From: Paralithodes platypus
Taxonomy: Eukaryota > Arthropoda > Malacostraca > Decapoda > Lithodidae
Assembly: GCA_032716605.1 (NCBI GenBank)
Contig: CM064495.1
Location: 25,079,760 to 25,143,759 of the forward strand
Length of the DNA stretch: 64,000 bases
Direction: 5' to 3'
The notes beneath the pieces are model-generated. The model did no database searches. It saw nothing but the letters and a program-made list of their open reading frames with translations, and was not told where the DNA came from. Made by a program: the position numbers and the translations under genes. Positions 41,188-52,845 of this stretch are shown here, piece by piece (position 1 is the stretch's first letter; every line of letters starts with the position of its first letter).

Positions 41188-41768
41188 TCTGCTCTGCGCT
41201 CAGCCTGCCCGGACGTGTCTCCCCACGCTCCGCTGGTTCCGCATTTGTTGCGTCCCTAGTGAGTTTTTTCTCATTTGTTTACTCCGGGATGTATCGAGTA
41301 AGGTTAGGATATGCGTAGCAGGAGTGTCCTGGGCTGGTTGCCCGCAGTGCAGTGTATTTTGGGTCGTGTGTTTGGGACATCTATTTCGGATGTACCCTCG
41401 TGGTCCTGTTGTGGACTTGTGAACGTTTTCACTGTTAGCTAGCTTTGTGATGCAGGCGGCTTTCATTACGCGTTATTATTGCTTCCTTTTATCTTTCTGA
41501 TGAGGTAGCTTATTTTTGCTGACATTCCCAGCGTATTTTTCTTCACTTAGTGAAGTTTTTTCTGGGTCCCGAGTCAGTTCTTCCATTTGCCGGAAGTGTT
41601 TGCTACAGTGGTGTGTTGACGGTGGTTCCTGTTGTGATATAATTCAGTGCTTTTTGTTTATATTACGACATGCTTACTTTTATGTCCGTCTGCCTAGGCC
41701 TAGCCAGCCTCTCGTAGCTTTGCCACATGTACAAGATTTATGTTATAAATATGTACTACTGTGTCATG

Positions 41769-41857
41769 TGTGTCCTGGTTTAGTTGTGTATTGGCTAATT
41801 CCACGGACTATTTATGTGTCCTGGTTTAGTTGTGTATTGGCTAATTCCTCGGACTAT
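41769..41857 (+). repeat. 46-base direct repeat, two units
   Basis: TGTGTCCTGGTTTAGTTGTG starts a unit at 41769 and again at 41815. The units continue alike through TTGGCTAATTCC to CGGACTAT with one mismatch. Confidence 0.9.
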
Positions 41858-41940
41858 GTTGGGCCCGGCGTTAGTTGTGTTTAGGCTACGCCTCGGTCCT
41901 GTTTTGCGTTCAGATGGTATCTGGACGGGGTGGGTTATTT

Positions 41941-43065
41941 CCGGCGGGTTTTTCTCGGTTACACCATGAAAAACCCGGCTGGTTGCGGAGTTTTAGCCAC
42001 GCGTGGTTTAAAAACAGGCTTGTTTCCCCGGCGAGTGGGTGTCTGTGGCTCCCCAGGACTGCATCTCTGTGGTGCCTGTTTCAGGCCCCTTATGAATCCC
42101 GGCGGGATGGCTGTACCCATCTAACAGTGTTCATACGGACACGTGTTTGTAGTTTTTTCGGTTTTGCAAAGCCAATAAAGAACCTAAGCTGTTGTTGTTT
42201 TTCCTCCCCGGCGATCTTTTACAAAGAAGTGGGGATAGGATTGGTTGGGGTTAACTTTAAATCACCCGGCGGGTGCAACCTGGAAGGGTGGGATGAACGA
42301 ATTTACAATAGAAATTCAGTTTAGTTGACCAGACTTTGAGGGATGCATTGTGTATCACCTTCAACATACGGCGAATTAAGGCACAATTGGGGTTAACGTT
42401 TTTAAACTATTATTCACATCCGGCGGGTGCTCCCTGGAAGGGTGGGAATAACGAATTTTCAATTCAGTTAGTTAACCAGACAATTGAGGGATACGTTTTG
42501 TATCGCCGCCTTCAGCTTAAGGCGTAATTGGGGTTAACAGTTTTTAAACTAATATTCACGCCCGGCGGGTGCTCCCTGGAAGGGTGGGAATAACGAATTT
42601 ACAATTCAGCTAGTTAACCAGACAATTGAGGGATACGTTTTGTATCGCCGCCTTCAGCATACGGCGATCTAAAAAGATACTTCGGGAGAAGTTAGGTCTC
42701 GTATATGTGTCAGGCTTCCCAGTTTTTGATCTACGAGATGATTCGGGGGCCGGCGTCTTTTTTAGTTTTTTTTTCCAAAAATTGAATCTGGAAACAAACA
42801 CCACCGGAAAGACTAAAATCAATTATAAACGCCATGCGGGTCTTTATATTATGTCAGAGGGTATTCATAAATCTTTTTGGACAAGTTAAGATAATTTGAA
42901 ATCTTTTACTTAGGAACCCCACCGCGTAGCGAGCCGTAGTCGTTGTGGATTGCGTCTCGTTACCCGGCGGGTTATTTAACACTTGTGTGCGGACATGTTG
43001 GATTAACCTTATGAGCATTCATTCCTGGAAATTTTATTTTTTTCCAGAGCCGGGTCCCGGCGGGT
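41941..43065. repeat. Reiterated ACCCGGCGGGT motif
   Basis: Exact or near copies at about 41939, 41973, 42026, 42097, 42206, 42264, 42418, 42560, 42962 and 43055. The arms ACCCG and CGGGT are complementary around one central G. Three copies fall in the 142-base tandem repeats, the rest do not. Confidence 0.85.
42241..42665 (+). repeat. Tandem repeat, three units of about 142 bases
   Basis: Each unit runs from a TTGGGGTTAAC block through CCGGCGGGTGC, CTGGAAGGGTGGGA, AACGAATTT, AACCAGAC and GAGGGAT to a CCTTCAGC/ACATACGGCG block. Units 2 and 3 are closer to each other than to unit 1. Confidence 0.9.
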
Positions 43066-43105
43066 CTATACAGAACCTGGAGTAAGTTTCCCACCAGTCT
43101 CTGTC

Positions 43106-45752
43106 ATGGCTACCTTTGCCCCGGTTTTTGCTTTATGCATTACGCCCTCCTGTTCAGGTATCCCTATTTTTGCGCACACCCTTTGTATAAAATGTGTTAA
43201 ATGTCTCGACCGCTCAAGGGGTCTGTGGGTGATGCGAAACTGTACCTTTTGCTCTCAACTCAGTTTAAAAGTCTTACAAGACAATGACAAGACCGCATCG
43301 GTCGCCTTACGGGAGGTCAGGCAGCAGATGATCGCTTATACTACTATTGTGGCTCATAAGTCACTTCAATGCGATAACATTTAGTTATGGGATAAGTTAC
43401 TAGTTGAGCACCCTCCCCATAAACGTCCCTCTAGAGTAACTGTTCGTAAACCAACAGAGACTGGACAGGGTTCTATACTTGCTCCAGCCCCAGGCACAGC
43501 TAAGCGACAGCGAGAACCGACGCCCCCGGTGGCAGCCTCCTCGTCACGGGCGAGATCTAAGTCCAGGTCCCCGCTTAGGCAGCAGCCGCCGAGTCTCTCT
43601 TCTTCACCAACGAGCAAGAAGAGTAAGACAGAGGGGTCAACAAGTGAATATAGCGAGAAATCCTCTAAACCCAAGAGCAGTTCGCGGTCGCACCGTAGCC
43701 ACAAATCTTCCCGGAAGGACTCACATGATCGAAAGGCCTCCCGGCGTTCACCGGAGTCTAGTGCCTCTCGTCATACCTCTACCCCCGACAGAGCTAGTGT
43801 GCAATCTCATAGGGAGAATTTAGTACCAGTACCAAAAGATAGTTTACCTCTTAGTATTTTAACTCTAGATTTGGAAAGTTCAGTGGACAGTGATCGTCCA
43901 CTGGCAGAGTCAAGTGGGAACTCCATAATTGAGGGTATGTCAGACTCCAAAGGGAGTGCAGGCCAAGGCATGGGTGTTTGGCGGTTTTCTCAACCTATGG
44001 CTAGAACTACACAAACAGTGGCTGATGTCCACCGGGACGCGGCGATCCCATCATCTATTCCTGACTTGTCTTTACAACAAGATGAGACTCCGGCTTCGGC
44101 GGAATCCTCTCGTGGTGAGCCGGATGACAAAGACGATGTATCTATCATCTCATACATGGAAGTGCAGGAGTCAGGGTCAGTTTTAGACGCCGCACAGGGA
44201 TCGTAATGATTCACCTTTGAGTTCATCATCGAATAAATTTGTCACAGCAGAGGAAATAGATGGGCTGCTAGTTAATGCTCTCACTAAATTTTTTGCCCAA
44301 CAGCCGGAGACTCCTACAGTGGACCCGGGAGCTCCTATGACAGGTTCTAACGTCCGGCCTCTGATGACTTCTATTGCTTTGACTCAGATCCCTCACCCTC
44401 CCTCTATATCACCATCGGTGGTCACTAGGCCTGCTACGGCGGCACTGACTACTTCGAATGTAAGGGTTATAACGGATGTCAATCCACCCCCTTTAGATAA
44501 AGCACCTATGAGAAAGGTAGCTCTGCCCTTACTGTACGGCCCAGATGAGTCATGGGTTCACTTGATCCCCACTAATCCAGAGGTCGCTCAACCTACCTTG
44601 TCAGGGGAACTTCCGGTGCCACGTGAGTGGGTAATACAAGGCAATAAATCTAAAAAATTAAGGGCCTTGGATACTTTGGGGAATGTACTAGATGTTAATG
44701 TTAAGGCCATTCCTAATTATTATCACCAGGACTATTTTGTTTATACTGCTAAACCTGCCCTGCCCCCTGCCTCAGCTTCGAAACTGTTTTCTGACTGGTC
44801 CAAGCACGATGGTTTTAATGACATAAAGACACTGTCAACCCTCACACCAGAACTTGATTTGCAAACTGTCACAGACTCAGCCGCTAATCCAGTGTTGAAG
44901 GTGCGGCAGTTGGGTCCGGGACCTTGGGTGGATTGGGAGACGGAGGCTCAGAACTTTGCGACTACCTTCACCTCAAAAACTTCCCACCAGATCCCTCAGG
45001 ATAGTCATTCTTGGTTTTCAATGCCAGTGTGTTCGGCCGGCGGAGTCCCTTCGGCTTTGTTTGATTTCTTAGCTGCCCCCAAAATCAATTTATGTGAACT
45101 CAAGGATCCTTTCACTACCCCTACCCCTACTCACCTAGACCGAGAATTTAGGCTACGGGGGAAAGCATTTAGACTGTTCTCACAGTACATTGTGACGCAA
45201 CAAGTGGCTAAATCGATGCTCCGGTCCACTCAGGCAATCGCAGACGCGGATGCTAGAAGATCGGTTGAACTGTCTCGGCGACTGCTCCTTCAGTCGTCAA
45301 TTCAGTCATTGGGTGACATACGCACAGCCTTGCTTGAGGCGGTGCGAGCACGACAAGATCTCAGGATGTCCTTAGTACGGAGGCTTCCTGATCGTATTGC
45401 GAATCAGGTGGTCATGTCACCAGTGCTCACTCCCTCTTTAATGTCCCCTGAGGTGTGGAGAACCGTTTTTAATATGGTTCAGGCCTTTAAACATAGTCCC
45501 GCCCCTTCTAGGAAACCTGCCTTTAACTTCCCCAAACCCAAGCCAGTCGCAAAAGCACAGCCGGGGAGATCTAAGCCCTTTCATCTACCTAAGTCCTCCT
45601 CCACTCAAGGTCAGTACAGGTACAAACAGGGTAAGTTTACTGGTCAGAAAGGACGAGGCTATAATAAACCAGGTCAGGGCACATCTTCTGCCAACGCCAG
45701 CCAGCCGGCGAATCGTCCACCACCACCACCTCCACCACCATCAAAAAACTAA
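43106..45752 (+). pseudogene. DIRS-A gag-like protein
   Basis: Structural protein of a DIRS element. Starts at the ATG at 43106, with an N-terminal Cys-rich segment (CITPSC, CIKCVKCLD, CTFC) that could bind zinc. Then a Ser/Arg-rich region (SSSRARSKSRSPLRQQ) and an acidic stretch. The main domain (44217-45500) includes WVHLIPTNPEVAQ, a WSKHDGF segment, FRLRGKAFRLFSQYIV and LVRRLPDRIANQ. A basic Lys/Pro/Gly-rich tail (45530-45700) ends in a proline run. Defects: a TAG at 43382-43384 and a frameshift near 44190. The stop at 45750-45752 overlaps the next frame. Confidence 0.75.
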
Positions 45753-47544
45753 TGTCTCTCTCATTCCCGGGGCCGGTCTTAAGGCGGGTGGATCCGAGGG
45801 TAGTACAGCCGGCGAACCCTTGTCTGCTAACTGGGTCGTTCCGAACGTGTCACCAAGCATGGCCATTAAACACTTGGGCAAGGATGGTGGCACGCAAAGG
45901 CATCACTTGGCAGTGGCTCCGGCGACCTCGTTTACGTCAGTCGACAACGGCGAATCTAGTTTCTTTAGACGTGGAGTCACTGGTCACGGAAATGATGGCC
46001 AAGAATGTCATCATCCCGGTCCCTCAAAATTACCCAGTCTTCACATCCAAGCTATTTTTGGTTCCCAAAAGGGACAGTGTTCAGATGAGACCCGTCGTAG
46101 ACCTGTCGTATCTGAACCTTTACATTCACAACGAGTCATTCAGGATGTTAACAGTGCACCAAATCAGGCTAACACTTCCGCCGGGAGGTTGGATGTGTTC
46201 CTTAGACCTGACAGACGCTTATTGGCACGTCTCGGTAAACAAAAGATTTCAAAGATTTCTGGCCTTACGGATCAGGGATCAAACTTATGTTTTTCAGAGG
46301 ATGCCATTCGGTTTGAACCTGGCACCTCGCTTATTCACGAAATTAGTCCGGCAAGCACTGATGCCATTGTTACAACAAGGGATCAGGATTTTATGGTACC
46401 TAGACGACTAGTGGCACAGACAGAGCAAGTATGCATAAATCATGTCAACATAACATTAAAACATGTCAAAACTCTAGGGTTCAAGGTAAATCTGGTAAAG
46501 TCAAACCTTGTTCCCTCACGAGTAGTTCAGTGGATAGGGCTGGTTTGGGACACAGCTGCTCTCACTCTGAGTCAGAGTGTGGACAATCGAAACAGATTTC
46601 GCAGGAAACTGTTCAGGTTCCTTCACAGTCTGACTACGACACGCAGAATCTGGGAGTCTCTGGTCGGCTCTCTCAACTGGATTCAACTAACGGTAATGCT
46701 GGGCCGGTTGAAAGTAAAGCGTTTAATATTGGAGGGCAACAGATATTTTCCGCTATTGCCGGCGAAAAAATTATGGCCCATACCAAAATTAATCCACAAC
46801 TTACTAGCGGTCTGGGCGAAGAGGGAAATGTTGCACTCGGTAATGTCATGGACCTCTCCTCCGCCGACGGTATGGGTAGACACGGATGCGTCAGGAACGA
46901 TAGGTTGGGGTTTTCAGTCAAACCAAGGGCACCAGGGTCAAGGGCTTTGGTCCCATTTAGAAATCTCCCACATCAATGTCAAGGAATTACTAGTCCCCTT
47001 ATATTTCCTTCAGGCTCACGGCTCTACTTTACGGGGCAAGTCGGTGGCCTTCAGAATGGACAACCTGAATGCGGTTCACTGTATTCAGAAACAAGGGTCA
47101 ACGAGATCTCGGAAGTTGCTATACGTGTCAGAAGAGATTTTTACTCTAGCCAACAGGCTGGACATTCATCTTCATGCATCTTATCACCCAGGCGTAGCAA
47201 ACGTCTGGGCAGACGCTCTGTCTCGGAGACAGAGCACAACAGTAGAATGGGCGCTCAAGCAACCCATTTTCAACCAAATGATTGCAGAGCTTTACCATCC
47301 ACAAGTGGATTTGTTCGCATCCAAGGAGACTCACAAACTCCCACTATACCTCACCCGCCGGACGATAACGCCGGCAGGGGGCCCAGACGCCCTGGTGACA
47401 GACTGGAACAGGTGGAGTTCCATCTATCTGTTTCCGCCACCAGACGCGTCTCTAATGTGCCATGTAGTAAACAAACTACGAGATTATCGGGGCTTAGTCT
47501 CGATAATCGCGCCCCTGTGGCCGGCGCAGTTGTGGTACCAGTAA
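45752..47544 (+). pseudogene. DIRS-A reverse transcriptase and RNase H
   Basis: RT in the first frame (to 46411): FLVPKRDSVQMRPVVDLSYLN, CSLDLTDAYWHVSV (catalytic Asp), FQRMPFGLNLAPRLFTKLV, ILWYLDD (active site). One missing base directly after the DD pair moves the rest to another frame: LGFKVNLVKSNLVPS, IGLVWDTAALTL. RNase H: PPPTVWVDTDASGTIGWGF (first Asp), INVKELLVPLYFL (Glu), FRMDNLNAVHCIQKQG (Asp), GVANVWADALSRR (Asp). The end holds QVDLFASKETHKLPLYL, YLFPPPDASLM and IAPLWPAQLWY, the region where DIRS elements may carry a Dam-like methyltransferase fold. It starts with an ATG that overlaps the gag stop. Confidence 0.92.
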
Positions 47545-47955
47545 TTGAAAACGTGGTGCCCGGACCTGGTGTCGCTCCCGGTCGGGTTTTTCCACTTAGA
47601 CACGATTGGCAACCTAGCGACCTCGCTGACTTTTGCATTATGGACATTCAGGAGGCCAAGTGGCTAGCACCGTATGGTAGAGAGGTGACCAATAAATTAT
47701 TGAATCAATATACTCAGTCTACAAAACGACAGTACCAATCGCATTGGCAAGCCTTTACTTCTTGGATCCTTAGAACAGAACAAACGGTGCCCTCGGTGGC
47801 GTTAGTTTTTAATTATTTAAATTATCTGTTTGAGCAGAAACGTTTATCTGTGGTAACATTAAAAAATCACTTAACAGCGATTAGAATACCATTTTGGGAC
47901 CTTACCGGTCTCTCAATACCAGTTGCGGAGGAAACAGGTTTTATGAGGGCATGTT
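47545..47955 (+). pseudogene. DIRS-A tyrosine recombinase, N-terminal part
   Basis: The open frame gives QEAKWLAPYGREVTNKLL, YTQSTKRQYQSHWQAFTSWI, SVALVFNYLNYLFEQK, TLKNHLTAIRI and GFMRACF. This is the helical DNA-gripping (SAM-like) core-binding domain of tyrosine recombinases. TTAA at 47956 then opens the PB3 insertion. After it, the frame resumes at 51509 with LRPPPRQLMPTWSLD. Confidence 0.88.
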
Positions 47956-48303
47956 TTAACCCTTATTTAGCGGGTGGTAAGGTATTTTACACTGTACTGC
48001 TCAGCGGGCATAATCCCGAAATATTCGCTCAATTTCACTCGCCCTAGTGCCGTTACTATGGCTCCAATGCGAACGAAACGATCATTTTTGGAAAGAGCAA
48101 CTCTTTGTCTCCCCATATAAGTCTATGAATGGATGTTATGAATGAGTCTGGAGGGTGGGAAGAGGTGAGGAAGAGGAGGTACTTTTTGGTCTATTTCCCG
48201 GGCGCGTTCGGTTGCGTTCGCTTTGGCCTGACTTCGGCCTCTCGCGCGTCTACTATTCCTTCGGTAATCGGTCTTATTTTTCTCTTATTTCTCCTTATTT
48301 CTG

Positions 48304-48308
<5 letters not shown>

Positions 48309-48357
<49 letters not shown>

Positions 48358-48365
48358 CTCTCCCT
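48309..48365 (+). repeat. (TC)n microsatellite in PB3
   Basis: TCTC repeats, with a second run at about 48956-48985 and a third at 49132-49152. The first two are inside a duplicated segment. Confidence 0.92.
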
Positions 48366-48586
48366 TTCTCTCTTCCTCATCCGTATTATGTATTTCTCAT
48401 TATTATTTTCTCTAACTAATCCCTCTATTTCATTTATTTGCTTGTACTATTTCTGTATTATTATATCTTTTTCACTCTGTCTTCAGTTCAGTTTCTGTAT
48501 TCTCTCTATACGGTGGGAATGGTATTTCGTATGAGGGATGTGCAGCACAAATATTCAATCTTTCGTTGTTTGGTTGTTTGTATTAC

Positions 48587-48951
48587 CGTAAGAAATTTAC
48601 TGAACGCCTGCAAATAATACGCTATAAAATGCTTGCAATCAAACTCTCAAGCAATTTCAAGGTCACATGCAATTATAAATGTAGGCAATAGGTAAACCCA
48701 GAGAGGAAGAGACAAGAGAGAGAGAGAGTGTCGTGATAATATAACAATGTTACATAATTATGTATCATATATATATGAAAAAATAATATATACGGTAGGC
48801 CTACATCTGTTCCGCACAATCATATAATTCCAAGCACAAATATTAAATCTTTCATTGTTTGTATTACCATAAGAAATTTACTGAACGCCTGCAAATAATA
48901 CGCTATAAAATGCTTGCAATCTCTCTATTTTCTCTAATCTCTCCCACTCCT

Positions 48952-48986
<35 letters not shown>

Positions 48987-50962
48987 CTCTGTCGCTTTCC
49001 CTCTTCCTCATCCGTATTATGTATTTATCATTATTATTTTCTCTAACTAATCCCTCTATTTCATTTATTTGCTTGTAATATTTCTGTATTATTATATCTT
49101 TTTCACTCTTTCTTCAGTTCAGTTTCTGCATTCTCTCTCTCTCTCTCTCTCTGTTTCGCTTGCTTTGCAGGAATTTAGTTTTTGTTTTATATATAATATA
49201 TAATAATTTACTTATCATTACTTACTATATCGTATAAACAATAGTAGGTAGCCAACTTACCATAATACCGATACACCAAACCGATCCGCATGCGGGTTTG
49301 TTTATCACCTGTTTACTAAAGTGCCACCATTATCGATTTTCTTGGAGCCGACTCGAGCGGGAGGGTTACCAATTGAAGTTAAATCCGCTAGCATATATTG
49401 TTAGATGTAAGACATGATAAATACCACTAGAAATATGAATTGGCAAAATCCATATAATATCACTTCGAAATTGTTCTGAAATTTCAAAACAAAACCGCTA
49501 GTGTAAGTCATTGCTGCTAGATCGAAGTAAAGGTCTCTAGATCTAGCGGAAGTCGCTATACGTATTGGCAGTACTGCACACTCATTCATTTCATTCATTC
49601 ATTTTCTATTGAGCTCGTCCTGGAATCTTTACGACTCTGAATCTTACGATTGCCGACGGCGATACGTTGTTGACATTGTTGTTGATGTTCCAGTGGAGGG
49701 ATGAACAAAATATTGTCCTTGTCCAATAATAGCTATTTCATAGTCCCACAGGACTTATTTTGATATATTTATCAAATTTATTGAATGCCTGAAAATAATA
49801 CGCTATAAAATGCTTGCAATCAAACTTTCAAGCAATTACAAGGTCACATGCAATTATAAAAAGGTATATTGTAGACCACAATCTACGCCAAGCTTCGTTG
49901 TTGCTTGTATTATCGTGAGAAATGTACCATACACCCTGGTTATCGTGAGAAATTTACCGAACGCCTGCAAATAATACGCTATAAAATGCTTGCAATCAAA
50001 CTTTCAAGCAATTACAAGGTCACATGCAATTATAAAAAGGTATATTGTAGAACACAATCTTCGCCAAGCTTCGTTGTTGCTTGTATTATCGTGAGAAATG
50101 TACCATACAGGGCGTATCGTGAGAAATTTACCGAACGCCTGCAAATAATACGCTATAAAATGCTTGCAATCAAACTCTCAAGCAATTTCAATGTCACATG
50201 CAGTATAGGTAGACCCAGAGATGAAGAGACAGACAGAGAGAGAGGGGATGTCAAAAACATCTGCTAGGTGTGATTTCCCCTGGGAGGGAAGAGATTAGTT
50301 AGGGGCGTGCCCTGGCCTACATCAGACAAAGAGAGTACAAAAGAGTACAAACAAAGAGAGTGAGACAGAGAGAGAGAGAGAGAGTCGTGATAATATAAAA
50401 ATGTTACACATGTATCATATATATGAAAACATAATATATACGGAAGGTCTACATCTGTTCTCCACAATCATATAATGCCAAGCACAAATATTCAATCTTT
50501 CGTTGTTTGTATTACCGTAAATTTACCGAACGCCTGCAAATAATACGCTATAAAATGCAAAGGAATTTTCTTGTAGAATGCAATTTTGAGGACGTAATGT
50601 GCTCTGAGAGAGAGCGGAGCTGTGATTAGGAACATATATTACCTCAGACCGCTCGCCACACAGGGAATTATATAAGGAAATTACCGTATTTTAGGGTTTT
50701 TCACTCGTGTTTTACGATCGTTGAAAGACAACCAGTGATCGTAAAAGGATGGTTCGGGTGTCATTGGAAAGCTCAATTTACGCACTTTCAGGATACATAC
50801 TTGTATTACGCTCTGGGTCTTGTTTATGCATGAAAAAGAGCACGGAACAACCCCATTTAGGGTAAAAAAAAAAACCCGCTGGGCGGCACAGTGAAATATA
50901 CTCCACCAGCCGCTCGTAAGGTGATAAAATGCTTGCAATCACATTTTCAAGCAATTATAAAA
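48587..50962 (+). repeat. Dispersed 90-base repeat, about seven copies in PB3
   Basis: Copies share GAACGCCTGCAAATAATACG, TATAAAATGCTTGCAATCA, a TCAAGCAATT segment and GGTCACATGCAATTATAAA. Positions: about 48600-48690, 48865-48920, 49780-49860, 49945-50040, 50125-50205, 50525-50560 (partial) and 50928-50960 (partial). A larger direct repeat of about 175 bases (49857-50032 and 50033-50200) includes two of them. Confidence 0.85.
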
Positions 50963-50978
50963 TATAAATTGTACTTAC

Positions 50979-51306
50979 CAACACCCACACCAGTATGTTC
51001 TTCGTCAGGAACGTCTCCAATTTGCTCAAGGGTCTGTACAATATCAACCACAACATCCACCCCACGCAAATTATGCTTGGGGTGAAAGCCTATGATCGGG
51101 TTATTTTCGTCTTCAGAGTCATCCACACTACCAAAACTCTCACCCAGACCTTCGACGGTTTCATCCAACAACTTATTAGAAAGTTATGAAGAGGTCAGCA
51201 TGATATCTAGTTCCTGGGTGGTAAGCCGGGCGTGGTTAGTAGGGTGGCGCGACGCACTAGGGATGGCGGCCACCGAATCGAACACGGGCAAATCTTGACC
51301 TTCCAT
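50979..51306 (-). pseudogene. PB3 transposase exon 1 (N-terminal)
   Basis: The ATG at 51306 gives MEGQDLPVFDSVAAIPS, then LTTQELDIML, a stop at about 51187, and an acidic stretch (VDDSEDENNPIIG) ending QIGDVPDEEHTGVGVG. A strong donor, GTTG|GTAAGTAC, follows at 50978. An acidic N-terminal exon near the 5' TTAA end suits a piggyBac-type transposase. The downstream exons are missing, so the family call rests on the ends. Confidence 0.5.
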
Positions 51307-51429
51307 TATGGCTGCTTGAGGGTCACTTAGTCATGGTCACACAGTGGGGATGTGTGGGTGGGCCCTTGTAGTACACCGCCTGACCACCAAGTTTCGCTTT
51401 CCACCTAAATTAGGGCGGGAATACGCCCA

Positions 51430-51487
51430 CGGACTTAAGTCCGACCCCGCCATTTAGTCCAATTTTCTCGTATCGGACTTAAGTCCG
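51430..51487. repeat. Two subterminal CGGACTTAAGTCCG palindromes in PB3
   Basis: Identical 14-base perfect palindromes at 51430-51443 and 51474-51487, each followed by ACCCCGC. They sit within 80 bases of the right end, a likely place for transposase binding. Confidence 0.85.
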
Positions 51488-51508
51488 ACCCCGCTAAATA
51501 AGGGTTAA

Positions 51509-52169
51509 ACTCCGTCCACCTCCCCGTCAGCTCATGCCTACTTGGTCTCTGGACAAAGCATTGTCATTACTTCACTCCCGTCTGTACCAAAATACTGCAG
51601 ATTTTACGTTACTCTTAAAAAAGGCGGTATTCCTTTTGGCTTTGGCCACAGGGAACAGAGTGTCAGAGCTGGCGGCGATGAGCAACACACCTAATTGCCT
51701 CAGGTTTGGTAGGCTTAATGATTGTATTCACATTGCACCTTCCCCAGGGTTTGTAGCCAAGAATGAGCACAGTGCACACGTGTTTTCTGAGTTCACTGTG
51801 CCGACGTTGAAAAGGGGAAAGGTGCACCATAATTTATGTCCAGTGCAAGCTCTAACCAAATATTTGAGGGTAGCTCCTCTAAACCCCCAGGGTGCTTTAT
51901 GGGTGGCAAGTACGGGTAAGCGCTTACTGAAGCGTAGATTGGCTTCTCTTTTGGTCGAGGTCATTAAAGAGAGTAATCCCGGCGTTGTGGGTAGGGCCCA
52001 CGATTTACGCAAATGGGCAGCCTCTTTGCGTTTCCTTAAGAATTTTTCTGTGGAAGATATTACGTCCACGCATTTGTGGGCCTCTAATCATACGTTTTTG
52101 ACTCGGTACCTGTCAGTAGCTCTAGACAAACCTTCCTTGCCATGTATAGCTTTAAGGCAGAGGGTCTAG
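51509..52169 (+). pseudogene. DIRS-A tyrosine recombinase, catalytic domain
   Basis: Continues the frame that ended at 47955. LLALATGNRVSELAAMS holds the first catalytic Arg (about 51655). VVGRAHDLRKWAASLRF holds the His-x-x-Arg box (about 52000). THLWASNHTFLTRYLSVALD holds a Trp and the nucleophilic Tyr (about 52110). Also LCPVQALTKYLRVAPLNPQ and GALWVASTGKRLL. All expected residues are present and the frame is open to the stop at 52169. The only obstacle to function is the PB3 insertion. Confidence 0.92.
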
Positions 52170-52739
52170 GTGGCCCTTAAGTCACTTTTTTTTTTAATTT
52201 CAAGGAAAGGGGGGGGGGGGGGGGTGCAGTCAGTGTAACATAGGACACCCTAGACCCCGCCGGAGTATAAAGAGTTGTGATACGAGTTTGAGTAATGTGA
52301 TATGAAAATTTCTCTGTTCTATTCAGGGCGGGAAATTGTGCTAGTACAATGTTAGTACAAACAACAGTGTTGTTATAATAGTTTTGGCTGTAAAAGCAAT
52401 TTAGTTTTAAGCATTGGATATATTTTGCAAAATATGTCCACGAGTATTATGGGGTTATATGTGCACATGTAAACTTATAAGTTTTTATTTTTCACCACTT
52501 ATGTTGAGTGGGGTGCCTTTTTAACTTACAGATCTGTTCACAGAGTCTCAAGAGTTAACCTTTTGTATCAAGCAGGCTTCTTTGAAGCACGCCCCTGCTT
52601 GACCCCCTTTTTGTATATATGTGCTGCGCCATTAAATATATATTTTTCAAAGTAAGAATACTATGTGGTTGTTTGATTATCTGCTTTTCTAGAGTTATGA
52701 TATGATTACGAATGTCCCCCTCCAGTCTTAGAAATCAGG
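52170..52739 (+). other. DIRS-A 3' non-coding region
   Basis: Begins with a G run (about 52208-52224) of slippage type. A stem, TCAAGCAGG (52570) with CCTGCTTGA (52591), forms a hairpin. An ATTAAATATATA stretch near 52630 may serve polyadenylation. Confidence 0.5.
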
Positions 52740-52845
52740 CATGTTCGTCAATGATGGAGGGGCCACTAATAAATTATAGGTTTGACTCCTGTAAGGAGAT
52801 AAAGAAAACCTAATATTTAGTAGTGGCCCCGTAATCATTGACGAC
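52740..52845 (+). repeat. DIRS-A internal complementary region
   Basis: The first half (ATGTTCGTCAATGATGGAGG to about 52775) complements the left outer end at 40881-40910. The second half (52776-52845, GTTTGACTCCTGTAAGGAG onward) complements the right outer end at 53200-53270. Confidence 0.92.

Larger units (their letters stand above)
41188..43105 (+). other. DIRS-A leader
   Basis: About 1.9 kb between the left repeat and the gag start, with no recognisable protein. Contains a 46-base direct repeat (41769-41857), three tandem repeats of about 142 bases (42241-42665), and ten copies of an ACCCGGCGGGT-type motif. Confidence 0.7.
47956..51508 (-). mobile_element. piggyBac-like element in the DIRS-A recombinase (PB3)
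   Basis: TTAA at 47956-47959 and 51505-51508, with inverted ends TTAACCCTTATTTAGCGGG (perfect over 19 bases). Deleting the element and one TTAA restores the recombinase frame without change. The transposase would be on the minus strand, with exon 1 next to the right end. No DDD core is visible, so it is internally deleted or filled by repeats. The interior is mainly TC-rich microsatellites and dispersed copies of a 90-base unit. A second segmental repeat is TC run plus CATCCGTATTATGTATTT at about 48300-48510 and 48945-49140. Confidence 0.9.

Noticed and set aside
46431..47560. A long plus-strand frame upstream of the DIRS-A recombinase
   Set aside because: Over this interval it overlaps the RNase H frame and is compositionally random. 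Only its part after about 47560 encodes the recombinase.
48587..50560. A CRISPR-like array from the repeated 90-base units
   Set aside because: The units are too long and irregularly spaced, the spacers are not of constant length, and the context is a eukaryotic DNA transposon.
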